From positions 930,001-994,000 of the forward strand of contig CAVPBZ010000018.1 in NCBI GenBank assembly GCA_963702235.1: 64,000 bases of DNA. Direction: 5' to 3'. The notes under the pieces are model-generated. The model was not told the origin of the DNA. It did not search any database and saw only the letters and a program-made list of their open reading frames with translations. Of this stretch, positions 35,972-45,256 are shown in pieces (the stretch's first letter is position 1; the number at the start of each line of letters is the position of its first letter). Origin of the DNA: PALSA-505 sp963702235 (GTDB lineage: Bacteria; Actinomycetota; Actinomycetes; Streptosporangiales; Streptosporangiaceae). The position numbers and the translations under genes are program-made.

Positions 35972-38797
35972 CTAGTTGGTGACCCGGTAGACGTCGTAGA
36001 CGCCGTCGATGGTCCGGACCGCGCGCAGCACGTGACCGAGATGCTTGGGGTCGGCCATCTCGAAGGTGAACCGGCTGACCGCCACCCGGTCCCGGCTCGT
36101 CGTCACCGACGCCGACAGGATGTTCACGTGCTGGTCGGACAGCGCCCGGGTCACGTCGGACAGCAGCCGGGTCCGGTCCAGCGCCTCCACCTGGATGGCC
36201 ACGAGGAATACCGACTCCTCGGTGGGCGACCAGTGCACGGACACCAGCCGTTCCGGCTGCGCGCTGCTGAGGTGGCGCAGGTTGTCGCAGTCGGCGCGGT
36301 GCACCGACACCCCGTGGCCGCGGGTGACGAAGCCGGTGATCTCGTCACCGGGCACCGGCGTGCAGCACCGGGACAGTCGCGCCCAGATATCGGATCCGCC
36401 CTCGACCACGACGCCGGAGTCACCCGCGGGCTGCGGCTTGGCGGCCCGCGACGGCAGCGTGAGCTCGGCCGCGTCATCCTGCGCGCCGGCCAGGCCGCCT
36501 GCGGACCTGACCAGCTTCATGACCACCGACTGGGCGCTCACGTGGCCCTCGCCGACGGCCGCGTACAGCGCGGACAGGTCCACGTAGTGCAGGTCGCGGG
36601 CCACGGTGAGCAGCGCGTCGCCGGTGGCCAGCCGCTGCAGCGGCAGGCCCTGCTTGCGCATGGCCCGGGCGATCGCGTTCTTGCCCGTCTCGGTCGCGGC
36701 TTCCCTGCGCTCCTTGGAGAACCAGTGCCGGATCTTGTTCCTGGCGCGGGGGCTCTTGACGAAGTTCAGCCAGTCCCTGCTCGGTCCGGAGTCCTGCGCC
36801 TTGGAGGTGAAGATCTCCACGGTGTCGCCGTTGTCGAGCACGCTCTCCAGCGCGACGAGCCGGCCGTTCACCCGGGCCCCGATGGTCCGGTGACCGACCT
36901 CGGTGTGAATCGCGTAGGCGAAGTTGACCGGGGTGGCTCCCTTGGGCAGCGCGATCACCTCGCCGCGGGGGGTGAACACGTACACCTCGGCGGCGCCGAG
37001 CTCGAACCGGAGTGACTCGAGGAACTCCGCCGGGTCCGCGGTCTCCCGCTGCCAGTCCACCAGCTGGCGGAGCCAGGCCATGTCCTCGGCGGCCTCGCCG
37101 GCGCGGCCCGTCGCCCCGCCGGGGACGGTCTCCTCCTTGTACTTCCAGTGCGCGGCGACGCCGTACTCGGCCCGCCGGTGCATGCCCCAGGTGCGGATTT
37201 GCAGCTCAACCGGCTTACCCTCCGGGCCGATCACCGTGGTGTGCAGCGACTGGTACATGTTGAACTTCGGCAGCGCGATGTAGTCCTTGAACCGCCCGGG
37301 AACGGGGTTCCACCGGGCGTGGATCGTGCCGAGCGCCGCGTAGCAGTCCCGCACCGAGTCCACCAGCACCCGGATCCCGACCAGGTCGTAGATGTCGTCG
37401 AAGCCGACGTTCCGGGCGATCATCTTCTGGTAGATCGAGTAGTAGTGCTTGGGCCGCCCGGTCACGCTCACCTTGATCTTGACCTGGCGCAGGTCGGTGG
37501 CCACGTCCTCGATGACTTCCTGCAGGAAGACGTCCCGGCGCGGCGCCCGCTCGGAGACCAGGCGGGCGATCTCGTCGTACCGCTTCGGGTACAGCGTCGC
37601 GAACGCGAGGTCCTCAAGCTCCCACTTGATGGTGTTCATGCCGAGGCGGTGCGCCAGCGGGGCGAAGATTTCGAGCGTCTCGCGTGACTTGCGCTCCTGC
37701 TTGTCGCGGGGCAGGTAGCGCAGCGTCCGCATGTTGTGTAGCCGGTCGGCCAGCTTGATCACCAGGACCCGGATGTCCCGGGACATCGCGACCACCATCT
37801 TGCGGACCGTCTCGGCCTCGGCGGACTCGCCGTACTTCACCTTGTCGAGCTTGGTGACGCCGTTAACCAGGGCCGCGATGTCCTCGCCGAACTCGCTGCG
37901 CAGCTCGCTGAGGGTGTAGGGGGTGTCCTCGATCGTGTCGTGCAGCAGCGCGGCGCACAGCGTCTCATGGTTCATGCCGAGCTCGGCCAGGATCGTGGCC
38001 ACGGCCAGCGGGTGGGTGATGTACGGGTCACCGCTCTTGCGCTGCTGGCTGCGGTGCCAGTGCGCCGCGACGCCGTAGGCCCGCTCGATCAGCCGGACGT
38101 CGGCCTTGGGGTGCGTGGCCCGGATGGTCTTGATCAGCGGCTCGAGCACCGGGTTGGCGCCGCCGCCGCGCTGCGCCCCGAGCCTGGCCAGGCGGCGGCG
38201 GACCGCCGCCGCGGACGAGGAGCCCGCCGGTACCGCGGCGCCGGGCCGGGCCGGCGCGCTGCGCGGGGCCGGGGACTTGCCTGCCCGCTTCGAGGCGCTA
38301 GACCCGCCGGTGCCGGTGCCGGTGCCGCGGCTTGCGGCGCGTGCCGCAGCCTGACCGGAGGCCTGGTCCGTACCGGCGGGGGTGGCGTCCTTCTGGACGG
38401 CTGCCTGGCCGGGGTCCGCCTGGCCGGAATCAACCTGGCCGGAATCAGCCTGGCCGGAGTCAGCCTGGCCCGGGTCCGCCTGGCCGGGGTCCGCCTGGCC
38501 GGGGTCCGCCTGGCCGGAATCAGCCTGGCCCGAATCGGGCTGGCCGGAGGCGGCGGGGACGGCGTCTTCCGGGGCGGCTGCCTGGCCGGACGGTGCCTGC
38601 GGCGGCTCGGGCTGGGCGTCGGCGGCCTGCTCGGCGGCGGCGCCGTTCTGCCCGGCGCGCTCGGGCGCGACCGTGCCCTGGGCCGCCCCGCTCCGGTCCG
38701 CAGCGGCCGGGATGTCGCTGCTCCCGTCCTGTCCTGCTCCGTCCTGGGCGGCACCGGTGCCCGTGGTTGCTACGTCACCCGCCACTCTGCTCCTCAT
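35972..38797 (-). CDS. relA: bifunctional (p)ppGpp synthetase/hydrolase RelA/SpoT
   Basis: Stringent-response enzyme, 941 residues, about 100 longer than typical actinobacterial relatives. The extra is an N-terminal disordered region (1-210) rich in Ala, Gln, Gly and Pro, with nine tandem QxDxG pentapeptides at 86-130. The HD hydrolase domain has ALLHDTIEDTPYTL. The synthetase has RDCYAALGTIHARW and RFKDYIALPKFNMYQSLHTTV. TGS (VYVFTPRGEVIALPKGATPV) and C-terminal ACT domains follow. Both catalytic halves look intact. The true start could be downstream of the repeats, but no better site is evident. Followed, on the same strand sense, by nothing until the convergent DUF349 gene. Confidence 0.95.
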   Translation of the reverse strand: MRSRVAGDVATTGTGAAQDGAGQDGSSDIPAAADRSGAAQGTVAPERAGQNGAAAEQAADAQPEPPQAPSGQAAAPEDAVPAASGQPDSGQADSGQADPGQADPGQADPGQADSGQADSGQVDSGQADPGQAAVQKDATPAGTDQASGQAAARAASRGTGTGTGGSSASKRAGKSPAPRSAPARPGAAVPAGSSSAAAVRRRLARLGAQRGGGANPVLEPLIKTIRATHPKADVRLIERAYGVAAHWHRSQQRKSGDPYITHPLAVATILAELGMNHETLCAALLHDTIEDTPYTLSELRSEFGEDIAALVNGVTKLDKVKYGESAEAETVRKMVVAMSRDIRVLVIKLADRLHNMRTLRYLPRDKQERKSRETLEIFAPLAHRLGMNTIKWELEDLAFATLYPKRYDEIARLVSERAPRRDVFLQEVIEDVATDLRQVKIKVSVTGRPKHYYSIYQKMIARNVGFDDIYDLVGIRVLVDSVRDCYAALGTIHARWNPVPGRFKDYIALPKFNMYQSLHTTVIGPEGKPVELQIRTWGMHRRAEYGVAAHWKYKEETVPGGATGRAGEAAEDMAWLRQLVDWQRETADPAEFLESLRFELGAAEVYVFTPRGEVIALPKGATPVNFAYAIHTEVGHRTIGARVNGRLVALESVLDNGDTVEIFTSKAQDSGPSRDWLNFVKSPRARNKIRHWFSKERREAATETGKNAIARAMRKQGLPLQRLATGDALLTVARDLHYVDLSALYAAVGEGHVSAQSVVMKLVRSAGGLAGAQDDAAELTLPSRAAKPQPAGDSGVVVEGGSDIWARLSRCCTPVPGDEITGFVTRGHGVSVHRADCDNLRHLSSAQPERLVSVHWSPTEESVFLVAIQVEALDRTRLLSDVTRALSDQHVNILSASVTTSRDRVAVSRFTFEMADPKHLGHVLRAVRTIDGVYDVYRVTN
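38408..38542 (-). repeat. 15-bp tandem repeat in relA, nine units
   Basis: Nine consecutive 15-bp units (coding pattern Q-A/P/V-D-S/P-G) within the 5' part of relA. All units keep the frame; differences are mainly GGAATCA/GGGTCCG alternatives that swap Ser and Pro. It looks like replication-slippage expansion and probably varies in copy number between strains. Confidence 0.9.
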
Positions 38798-38933
38798 GTC
38801 CGCCAGGTCTCAAGTCTATCGGCGGACGTTTGCGCACGTGGCCGATGTTCCCGGCCCGTTACCACGGCCCGTTAGCACGGGTCGTAACCAGGCGCGGCCG
38901 ACCGGGGCCTGACCGGGGCCCGCCGGGCCCCGA

Positions 38934-39509
38934 TCAGGTGGCGAGCAGCGCGCGTACTTCCAGGCCAGCGAGCTTGGCCCGGCCGTTCAGTGCGGCCAGC
39001 TCCAGCAGCACCGAGATGCCGGCCACCTCGGTGCCGGACCGCCGGACAAGCGCGGCGGCCGCCCGGGCGGTACCGCCGGTGGCGAGCACGTCATCGACGA
39101 TCAGCACCCGCTGGCCGGGCTCGAACGCGTCGGTGTGCACCTCGATCGTGGCGGTCCCGTACTCCAGCTCGTAGCTCTCCGCGTAGGTCGCCGCCGGCAG
39201 CTTGCCCTGCTTGCGGACCGGGACGAACCCGGCACCCAGGCAGGCGGCGACCGGAGCCGCCAGGATGAACCCACGGGCCTCGATCCCGGTGACGAGATCG
39301 ATCGGGCCGAACCCCGCTCCCAGCGCCGCCACGACGCTTCTCAGCGCCGCCGGGTCGGCCAGCAGCGGGGTGATGTCCTTGAACAGGATGCCCGGGCGCG
39401 GGTAGTCGGGCACGTCGCGGATCTTGCTCCTGATCAGCTGCTCAAGAGCCGGGTCGTGGGTGTAGGCGGTTGGGGGTGAGCCGGTGGTCTGGTCCTGGGC
39501 CGCGGCCAC
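38934..39509 (-). CDS. apt: adenine phosphoribosyltransferase
   Basis: Salvages adenine to AMP with PRPP, 191 residues from GTG 39509, two bases after the secF stop. Signatures are DYPRPGILFKDITPLL at the N-terminus, TGIEARGFILAAPVA, and the PRPP-binding VLIVDDVLATGGTARAA. It lies between secF and relA, the order usual in actinobacteria. Confidence 0.96.
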   Translation of the reverse strand: MAAAQDQTTGSPPTAYTHDPALEQLIRSKIRDVPDYPRPGILFKDITPLLADPAALRSVVAALGAGFGPIDLVTGIEARGFILAAPVAACLGAGFVPVRKQGKLPAATYAESYELEYGTATIEVHTDAFEPGQRVLIVDDVLATGGTARAAAALVRRSGTEVAGISVLLELAALNGRAKLAGLEVRALLAT

Positions 39510-39511
39510 GG

Positions 39512-40834
39512 CTACCTCTTCTTCTTTTTCCCGCCCGGGCGCCGCCCGGCCGCGCTGGTGCGCCGCGGCTGCTGCCTGGGCCCGGGACGGACCCCGCCAG
39601 GAGCGGGGGTGACGCGCGATGTGCCCTGCCCTGCGGGCACCCGGTCAGCGGCGGACGCCTGGGCCCCGGAGCCGGCGGCCTGCACATCCTCCGGCTCGTC
39701 GGCGAAGTCGTCCCCGGCATCGCCGGGATCCTGGCTGAAGCCGGCCGCGACGGGACCGGAGGCAGCGGGACCAGCCGCAGCGCCAGCAGGAACAGGACCA
39801 GTCGTAACCGGGGCCGCGCCCGCGGGGGCTTTGTCGGACTTGCCCGCCTGCCGCCGCGCCGACCGGCCGCCGGCCTCGCGCAGCGCCACCCGCTTGGCCA
39901 GCGCCTTGAACTGGTGCTCGCGCTCCTTGAGGGCGGCGAGCACCGGGGTGGCGATGCAGATCGACGAGTAGGTACCCGACAGCATGCCCACGAACAGCAC
40001 CAGGGCGAGGTCCTGCAGCTCGCCCGGTCCGAGCACCGCGCTGCCGATGAACAGGATCGCCGCCACCGGCAGCAGTGCGATGAGCGAGGTGTTGATCGAC
40101 CTGACCAGGGTCTGGTTGAGCGCCAGGTTGGCCGCCTGGCTGTAGGTGCTCTTGCCCGAGCCCAGCAGGCCGGCGGTATTCTCCCGGACCTTGTCGAAGA
40201 CCACCACCGTGTCGTACAGCGAGTAGCCCAGGATGGTCAGCAGTCCGATCACCGACGCCGGGCTGACCGTGAAGCCGAACAGCGAGTACACGCCGATCGT
40301 GATCACGATGTCGTGGATCAGCGCCACGAACGCCGCCGACGCCATCTTCCACTCGAACGCGATCGACAGGTAGATCACGATCACGATGAGGAAGGCGATG
40401 AGCGCTTCCAGGGCCTTGCTCGAGATCTCGCTTCCCCAGGTGGGCCCCACGAACGTGGGGCTGAAGCCCCCCGTGACCTTGACCGCGTGGCTGATCGCGC
40501 TCTCGACCATGCCGAGCTGCGCGAAGGTCAGCTTCTGGCTCTGCACCTGCCAGTTGCCGGAAGTGCCGACCGCCTGCACGATGGCCTGGCTGCCCGCGGG
40601 CGAGTTGCTCACCGCGTTGTGGAGCTGGCTGACCGTGGTCGCCGGCGCGTTGAACTGGAGGATCGACCCGCCCTTGAACTCGACGCTGTAGTTGAGCCCC
40701 CTGGTGAGCAGGGCCACGATGCTGACCAGAAGGATCAGGCCGGAGATCGTGTACCAGGTCCGCTTGCGGCCGACGAAGTTGACCGACACCTCGCCGCGGT
40801 AGAGCCGGCCCGGGATCTGGCCGAGGCGCGACAT
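39512..40834 (-). CDS. secF: protein translocase subunit SecF
   Basis: Inner part of the SecDF complex that uses the proton gradient to aid Sec export, about 440 residues. Two ATGs in tandem (40837 and 40834) follow GGAGG; I choose 40834, giving MSRLGQIPGRLYRGEVS. It has six membrane segments, a periplasmic P1-like head after the first, and the conserved SIAFEWKMASAAFVALIHDI and LGYSLYDTVVVFDKVREN. The C-terminal about 130 residues are a disordered Pro/Ala tail ending in GGKKKKR. The start overlaps the secD stop. Confidence 0.95.
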   Translation of the reverse strand: MSRLGQIPGRLYRGEVSVNFVGRKRTWYTISGLILLVSIVALLTRGLNYSVEFKGGSILQFNAPATTVSQLHNAVSNSPAGSQAIVQAVGTSGNWQVQSQKLTFAQLGMVESAISHAVKVTGGFSPTFVGPTWGSEISSKALEALIAFLIVIVIYLSIAFEWKMASAAFVALIHDIVITIGVYSLFGFTVSPASVIGLLTILGYSLYDTVVVFDKVRENTAGLLGSGKSTYSQAANLALNQTLVRSINTSLIALLPVAAILFIGSAVLGPGELQDLALVLFVGMLSGTYSSICIATPVLAALKEREHQFKALAKRVALREAGGRSARRQAGKSDKAPAGAAPVTTGPVPAGAAAGPAASGPVAAGFSQDPGDAGDDFADEPEDVQAAGSGAQASAADRVPAGQGTSRVTPAPGGVRPGPRQQPRRTSAAGRRPGGKKKKR

Positions 40835-42750
40835 CATGCCTCCTTCACCGGACGGCGGGTACCGGTTCTCGGCACCCCCGACCGCCACGGGGTCCGGGCG
40901 CCGAGCCGGGTCGGGTCGAGGCCCGACAGGGGGTGCCCGCTGCTGAAGAACCGGGTCTTGGCGAGAATGGTCAGCATCGGTTTAGTGAAACCGAACACCA
41001 CGATGACGTCGATGAGCGTGGTGAGCCCGAGGGTGAACGCGAAGCCCTTGACGTCGCTGACCGAGAAGTACCAGAGCAGCAGCGCGGCCAGGAACGACAC
41101 CGTGTCGGAGACCAGGATCGTGCGCCTGGCCCGCTTCCACCCGCTCTCCACCGCGGGGCGCAGCGACTTGCCCTCCCGCACCTCGTCACGGAGCCGCTCG
41201 AAGAACACGACGAACGAGTCCGCGGTGATGCCGATCGCGACGATCAGCCCGGCGATGGAGGCCAGTGACAGCGAGAACCCGGACGAGGCGTACTTGCTGA
41301 GCAGCACGACGGAGAAGTAAGCCAGAACCGCCGCGATGATCAGGCTGGATACCGAGATCAGGCCGAGGCCGCGGTAGTAGAGGAACGAGTAGAGCACCAC
41401 CAGGCCGAGGCCGATCGCGGCGGCGATCAGGCCGGCGTCCAGCTGGTTGCGGCCGAGCTGCGGCGTGACCGACTGGACGTTCTGCTTGGTCAGGTTGACC
41501 GGCAGCGCGCCGTAGTTCAGCTCGTTAGCGAGCTGAGTGGCCTGCGCCCTGGTGAAGCTGCCGGTGATCTGGGCCGTGCCGCCGGGGATCGCTCCCTGGA
41601 TCTCGGGGGCCGAGACCACCTGGCCGTCGAGCACGATGGCGACCTCGTCGAGCGTCGCATTATTCGGGTTGGTGGTGGCCGTCGGGTAGTACGTGCTGGC
41701 CAGATGCGACGTGAGCGCGCCGAAGGCGGCGGTTCCCTGGTTGTTGAAGGAGACATTGACCTGCCAGGCGCCGGTGTTCAGGTTCTGCTGCGAGTTGGGC
41801 ACGCCCGCCTGGGCGCTGGTGACGTCGGTCCCGCTCACCTGGGCCGGGGCGAGCACGTATTTCAACGCGGGGAGGTTGCCGCTCGCGGGCGCGCAGGAGA
41901 CGGTCTGCAGGCTCTTGTTGTCGTAGATGGCGGTGGTGTAGCCGATCTGCTTCTTCCAGTTGGGGTCGTTGCAGTTGATCTTGTTGAAGAGCTTGAGCAC
42001 GTTCGCGTGGACCGCGGCGGGGCTCCCGGACACCTGGCTGGCCGCCGGGGCGGTCGTAGTCGGTGCCGGCGACGGCGAGGTGGCCGGCGTACCGGTCGCC
42101 TTGGGCGTGGCCGACGTGCCCGGCTTGGGCTTGGCCGCGGCGAGCAGCCGGGAACTGCTGGCCAGGCTGCGCCCGCCGGGCTGCCCGGCCGGGCCGGGCA
42201 GGCCGGCCGCGTGCGGCGAGGACGTGCTGGACGCGCTGGCACTCGGCGAGGACTTCACCTTGGGCGTGCTGCCCGGAGCCGGGGTAGGCGTGGTCGTCGG
42301 CGTGGACGTCGGGGTTCCTGTCAACGTGGAGGTCGCCGTCGCGGTGCCCGCGAGCAGCACCTGGCGGAAGAACAGCAGCGCTGTCTGGCCGACCAGGTTG
42401 ACCACCTGCTGCGATCCTTTGCCCGGCACCGTCACCACGATGTTGCTGTTGCCCTGCTGCTGGATCTGGGCTCCGCTGAAGCCGGCCCCGTTCACCCGGG
42501 CGGTCATGACGGAGATCGCTTCCTTCATGTACGCGGCCGGCGGCGCTTTCCCCGAGAGGGTCGTCGCCTGCAGCGTCACCGAGGTGCCGCTGGACAGGTC
42601 CAGGCCAAGCTGGACCTTGAAGTCGTGCCGCCAGTTGGCCGGGCTGAACGCGTCCTTGCCGACGATCCCGATCAGCATCACGACGATGAGGCCGACCAGG
42701 ACCGCGAGCGCCCGTCCTGGCCTGGGGACCGTTTTCTTTGGGGGAGCCAC
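40834..42750 (-). CDS. secD: protein translocase subunit SecD
   Basis: Partner of SecF, 638 residues. The first membrane segment is at about 14-32, followed by QLGLDLSSGTSVTL and the large extracytoplasmic region. A Thr/Pro/Ser/Ala-rich insert of about 110 residues (136-246) interrupts that region. DEVAIVLDGQVVSAPEIQGAI precedes the five C-terminal membrane helices with IAGLIVAIGITADSFVVFFERLRDE, the proton-relay region. It forms an operon with secF and yajC in the conserved order. Confidence 0.95.
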   Translation of the reverse strand: MAPPKKTVPRPGRALAVLVGLIVVMLIGIVGKDAFSPANWRHDFKVQLGLDLSSGTSVTLQATTLSGKAPPAAYMKEAISVMTARVNGAGFSGAQIQQQGNSNIVVTVPGKGSQQVVNLVGQTALLFFRQVLLAGTATATSTLTGTPTSTPTTTPTPAPGSTPKVKSSPSASASSTSSPHAAGLPGPAGQPGGRSLASSSRLLAAAKPKPGTSATPKATGTPATSPSPAPTTTAPAASQVSGSPAAVHANVLKLFNKINCNDPNWKKQIGYTTAIYDNKSLQTVSCAPASGNLPALKYVLAPAQVSGTDVTSAQAGVPNSQQNLNTGAWQVNVSFNNQGTAAFGALTSHLASTYYPTATTNPNNATLDEVAIVLDGQVVSAPEIQGAIPGGTAQITGSFTRAQATQLANELNYGALPVNLTKQNVQSVTPQLGRNQLDAGLIAAAIGLGLVVLYSFLYYRGLGLISVSSLIIAAVLAYFSVVLLSKYASSGFSLSLASIAGLIVAIGITADSFVVFFERLRDEVREGKSLRPAVESGWKRARRTILVSDTVSFLAALLLWYFSVSDVKGFAFTLGLTTLIDVIVVFGFTKPMLTILAKTRFFSSGHPLSGLDPTRLGARTPWRSGVPRTGTRRPVKEA

Positions 42751-42813
42751 TTCTCGTGTGTCCTTAGCTCGACCGGGTCATTGTCACCAGTTACCGCTGT
42801 GGCCGCCGCCGGG

Positions 42814-43356
42814 CTACAGGGTGCCCTGCCGACGGCTCTCGTCCGCGGCGGCCGGGGTGCCGTTGGGGCTCGCGTCGGCGTGCGGCGCGGTCTCGTCACC
42901 GGCATGGGCGACGGGCTCGCCGTCCTCGTGATCAGCGGTCTCGTGGTCGGCAGGGTCGTAGTCGGCCACCTCGCCATCGGCGCCGGCGGTCTCGTCGCCC
43001 TCGTAGGCCGGCTCCGCCTGCGTCCCGTCTTCGTCCGGCAGCACCTGCATGATGGCGCGCTTGATGTAGCGGACCTCGATGCCCGGAGCAACCTCGAGGA
43101 TGACGTCATCCCCGTCCACATCCACGACGGTCGCGTACATCCCGGCCGTGGTGCGCACCCGCTGGCCGGGCGAGACCTGGTTCTGCTGCTCGGCGACCTT
43201 GCGCTGCCTGTTGCGCTGGGGCCGGATCATCACGAAGTAGAGGACCCCGAAGAGCACCACGATGATGAGAATGACGTTGAGGCCGGAGCTAGAGCTCTTG
43301 GCCGCCGCGGTGGTCAACGCCGTGGTCAACGCGGCGAGAATCATGTTCCCCAACAC
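42814..43356 (-). CDS. yajC: Sec translocon accessory subunit YajC
   Basis: 180 residues from GTG 43356, spaced seven bases from GGAAGGA; ATG 43344 is an alternative. One membrane helix (about 20-40, VILIIVVLFGVLYFVMI) is followed by RPQRNRQRK and the small domain V-SPGQRVRTTAGMYATV typical of YajC. The last 65 residues are an acidic Asp/Glu/Ala/His tail. It lies 63 bases before secD and after ruvB, as in Streptomyces and Mycobacterium. Confidence 0.93.
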   Translation of the reverse strand: MLGNMILAALTTALTTAAAKSSSSGLNVILIIVVLFGVLYFVMIRPQRNRQRKVAEQQNQVSPGQRVRTTAGMYATVVDVDGDDVILEVAPGIEVRYIKRAIMQVLPDEDGTQAEPAYEGDETAGADGEVADYDPADHETADHEDGEPVAHAGDETAPHADASPNGTPAAADESRRQGTL

Positions 43357-43574
43357 GGGGGCTTCCTTCCGTTGACTTGCTTGTGCGCCCTGGCACCGGA
43401 AAACACGCGACGCCAGCAGGCCGGTACCGCCACGCCGTGGCGACAACTGGCCAACTGCCGAAGTTTAGCGGTGCACATGCCGCGCACCAACAGGCTACGG
43501 GGTTCGCAGACCGATCGTGACCTGCGCGCGACCCGGCGCGGCCCGCCGGCGGGCCGCGCCGGCACCCGGCAGCC

Positions 43575-44642
43575 CTAGTCGAACAGGCTCGGCGGCCCCG
43601 GCGTGTCGGGCGGCGTGAGGCCCAGGTGCGCCCAGGCGGCGGGGGTGGCCACCCGCCCGCGCGGCGTCCTGGCCAGCAGCCCGGACCGGACCAGGAACGG
43701 CTCGGCGACGACCTCGACGGTCTCCGTCTCCTCGCCGACGGCCACGGCCAGGGTGGACAGCCCGACCGGGCCGCCGCCGAACCGCAGGATGAGCGCCTCG
43801 AGCACGCCGCGGTCCAGCCGGTCGAGGCCCTCCTCGTTGACCTCGTACAGCTCGAGCGCGGTCCGGGCGATGTCCCTGGTGATGATCCCGTCCGCGCGGA
43901 CCTCGGCGAAGTCGCGGACCCTGCGCAGCAGCCGGTTGGCGATCCGCGGGGTTCCGCGCGAGCGGCCGGCGATCTCGGCCGCGCCGTCGTCGCGCAGCTT
44001 CGCGCCGAGCAGTCCCGCCGACCTGCGCACGATGATCTCCAGCTCGGCCGGGTCGTAGAAGTCGAGGTACGCGGTGAAGCCGAACCGGTCGCGCAGCGGG
44101 GCCGGCAGCAGCCCGGCCCTCGTGGTGGCGCCGGCCAGCGTGAACGGGGCGATGTCCAGCGGGATCGCGGTCGCGCCCGGCCCCTTGCCGACCACCACGT
44201 TGACCCGGAAGTCCTCCATCGCGAGGTAGAGCATCTCCTCCGCCGGCCTGGCCAGGCGGTGGATCTCGTCGATGAAGATCACCTCGCCCTCGCTCAGCGT
44301 GGACAGCACGGCGGCCAGGTCGCCCGCCCGCTCGATGGCCGGGCCGCTGGTGATCCGCAGCGGCGCGCCGAGCTCGGCAGCGATGATCATGGCGATGGTG
44401 GTCTTGCCGAGGCCGGGCGGCCCGCACAGCAGTACGTGGTCCGGCGGCCGGCCCCGGCGCAGCGCGCTCTCCAGCACCAGGGACAGCTGCTCCCGTACCC
44501 GCTCCTGGCCGATGAACTCCGTCAGCCGCTTGGGCCGCAGCGCGCTCTCCAGCGCCCGCTCGTCCGCGTCCGCCAACGCGGACACGACGCGATCGTCCTC
44601 CTCCGCGCCGGTCAGCGGGACCCCCGGCTCCGGCCCGGTCAC
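43575..44642 (-). CDS. ruvB: Holliday junction branch migration ATPase RuvB
   Basis: AAA+ motor for branch migration, 355 residues. Walker A is LLCGPPGLGKTTIAMI, Walker B is VIFIDEIHRLARPAEEMLY, and sensor 1 is GATTRAGLL with PLRDRFG carrying the arginine finger. The C-terminal winged helix ends with RTPRGRVATPAAWAHLG. Overlaps ruvA by four bases; ruvC-ruvA-ruvB form one operon. Confidence 0.97.
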   Translation of the reverse strand: MTGPEPGVPLTGAEEDDRVVSALADADERALESALRPKRLTEFIGQERVREQLSLVLESALRRGRPPDHVLLCGPPGLGKTTIAMIIAAELGAPLRITSGPAIERAGDLAAVLSTLSEGEVIFIDEIHRLARPAEEMLYLAMEDFRVNVVVGKGPGATAIPLDIAPFTLAGATTRAGLLPAPLRDRFGFTAYLDFYDPAELEIIVRRSAGLLGAKLRDDGAAEIAGRSRGTPRIANRLLRRVRDFAEVRADGIITRDIARTALELYEVNEEGLDRLDRGVLEALILRFGGGPVGLSTLAVAVGEETETVEVVAEPFLVRSGLLARTPRGRVATPAAWAHLGLTPPDTPGPPSLFD

Positions 44643-45256
44643 GGCGTGCTCAGCTGCCGCAGCGCGGCGCGCAGCGCGATGGACACGTCCACCGGCTCGC
44701 CGCCGCCGGTGAGCTCGGGCTCGACCGCCGCGATCGCCTGCTCGGCGTCACGGGCCGCCCAGCCGAGGTTCATCAGGCCGGCCCGCACCTGGTCACGCCA
44801 CGGCGAGGCCGCCGCGCCGGCCGGGCGGCCCGGCAGGGCGCCGCTGGTCTCTCCCGCCCCGCCGAGCCTGTCCTTCAGCTCGAGCACGATCCGCTGCGCG
44901 CCCTTTTTCCCGATTCCGGGGACCCGCATCAGGGTCGTGAGGTCCTCGCTGGCGACCGCGATCCGCAGCGCGTCCGGCCCGTGCACGGCCAGCATGGCGA
45001 GGGCCAGCCTCGGGCCGACCCCGCTGGCTGTCTGGAGCAGCTCGAAGACGTTCCGCTCGTCGTCGGTGGCGAACCCGTACAGGGTCAGCGCGTCCTCGCG
45101 CACCGTCAGCGAGGTGGCGACCTTGGTCCGCTCGCCGAGGCGCAGCCCGGCCAGGGTGCCGGGCGTGCACTGCACGGCGAGCCCGACACCGCCGACGTCG
45201 ATGACGGCGCCGTCCGGCGCGAGCGCGCTGACCGTGCCGTCCAGGTGCGCGATCAC
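44639..45256 (-). CDS. ruvA: Holliday junction branch migration subunit RuvA
   Basis: 205 residues from GTG 45256, with GGAGGTG before it and a four-base overlap with ruvC. The start MIAHLDGTVSAL (GTG read as Met) matches the family. Tandem helix-hairpin-helix motifs bind the junction (ASGVGPRLALAML and VPGIGKKGAQRIVLELKDRL). A Gly/Ala/Pro linker leads to the C-terminal RuvB-binding domain (about 155-200). Confidence 0.96.
   Translation of the reverse strand: MIAHLDGTVSALAPDGAVIDVGGVGLAVQCTPGTLAGLRLGERTKVATSLTVREDALTLYGFATDDERNVFELLQTASGVGPRLALAMLAVHGPDALRIAVASEDLTTLMRVPGIGKKGAQRIVLELKDRLGGAGETSGALPGRPAGAAASPWRDQVRAGLMNLGWAARDAEQAIAAVEPELTGGGEPVDVSIALRAALRQLSTP

Noticed and set aside
38408..38542. 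Possible CRISPR-like array
   Set aside because: Units are contiguous 15-mers without spacers, in frame within relA.
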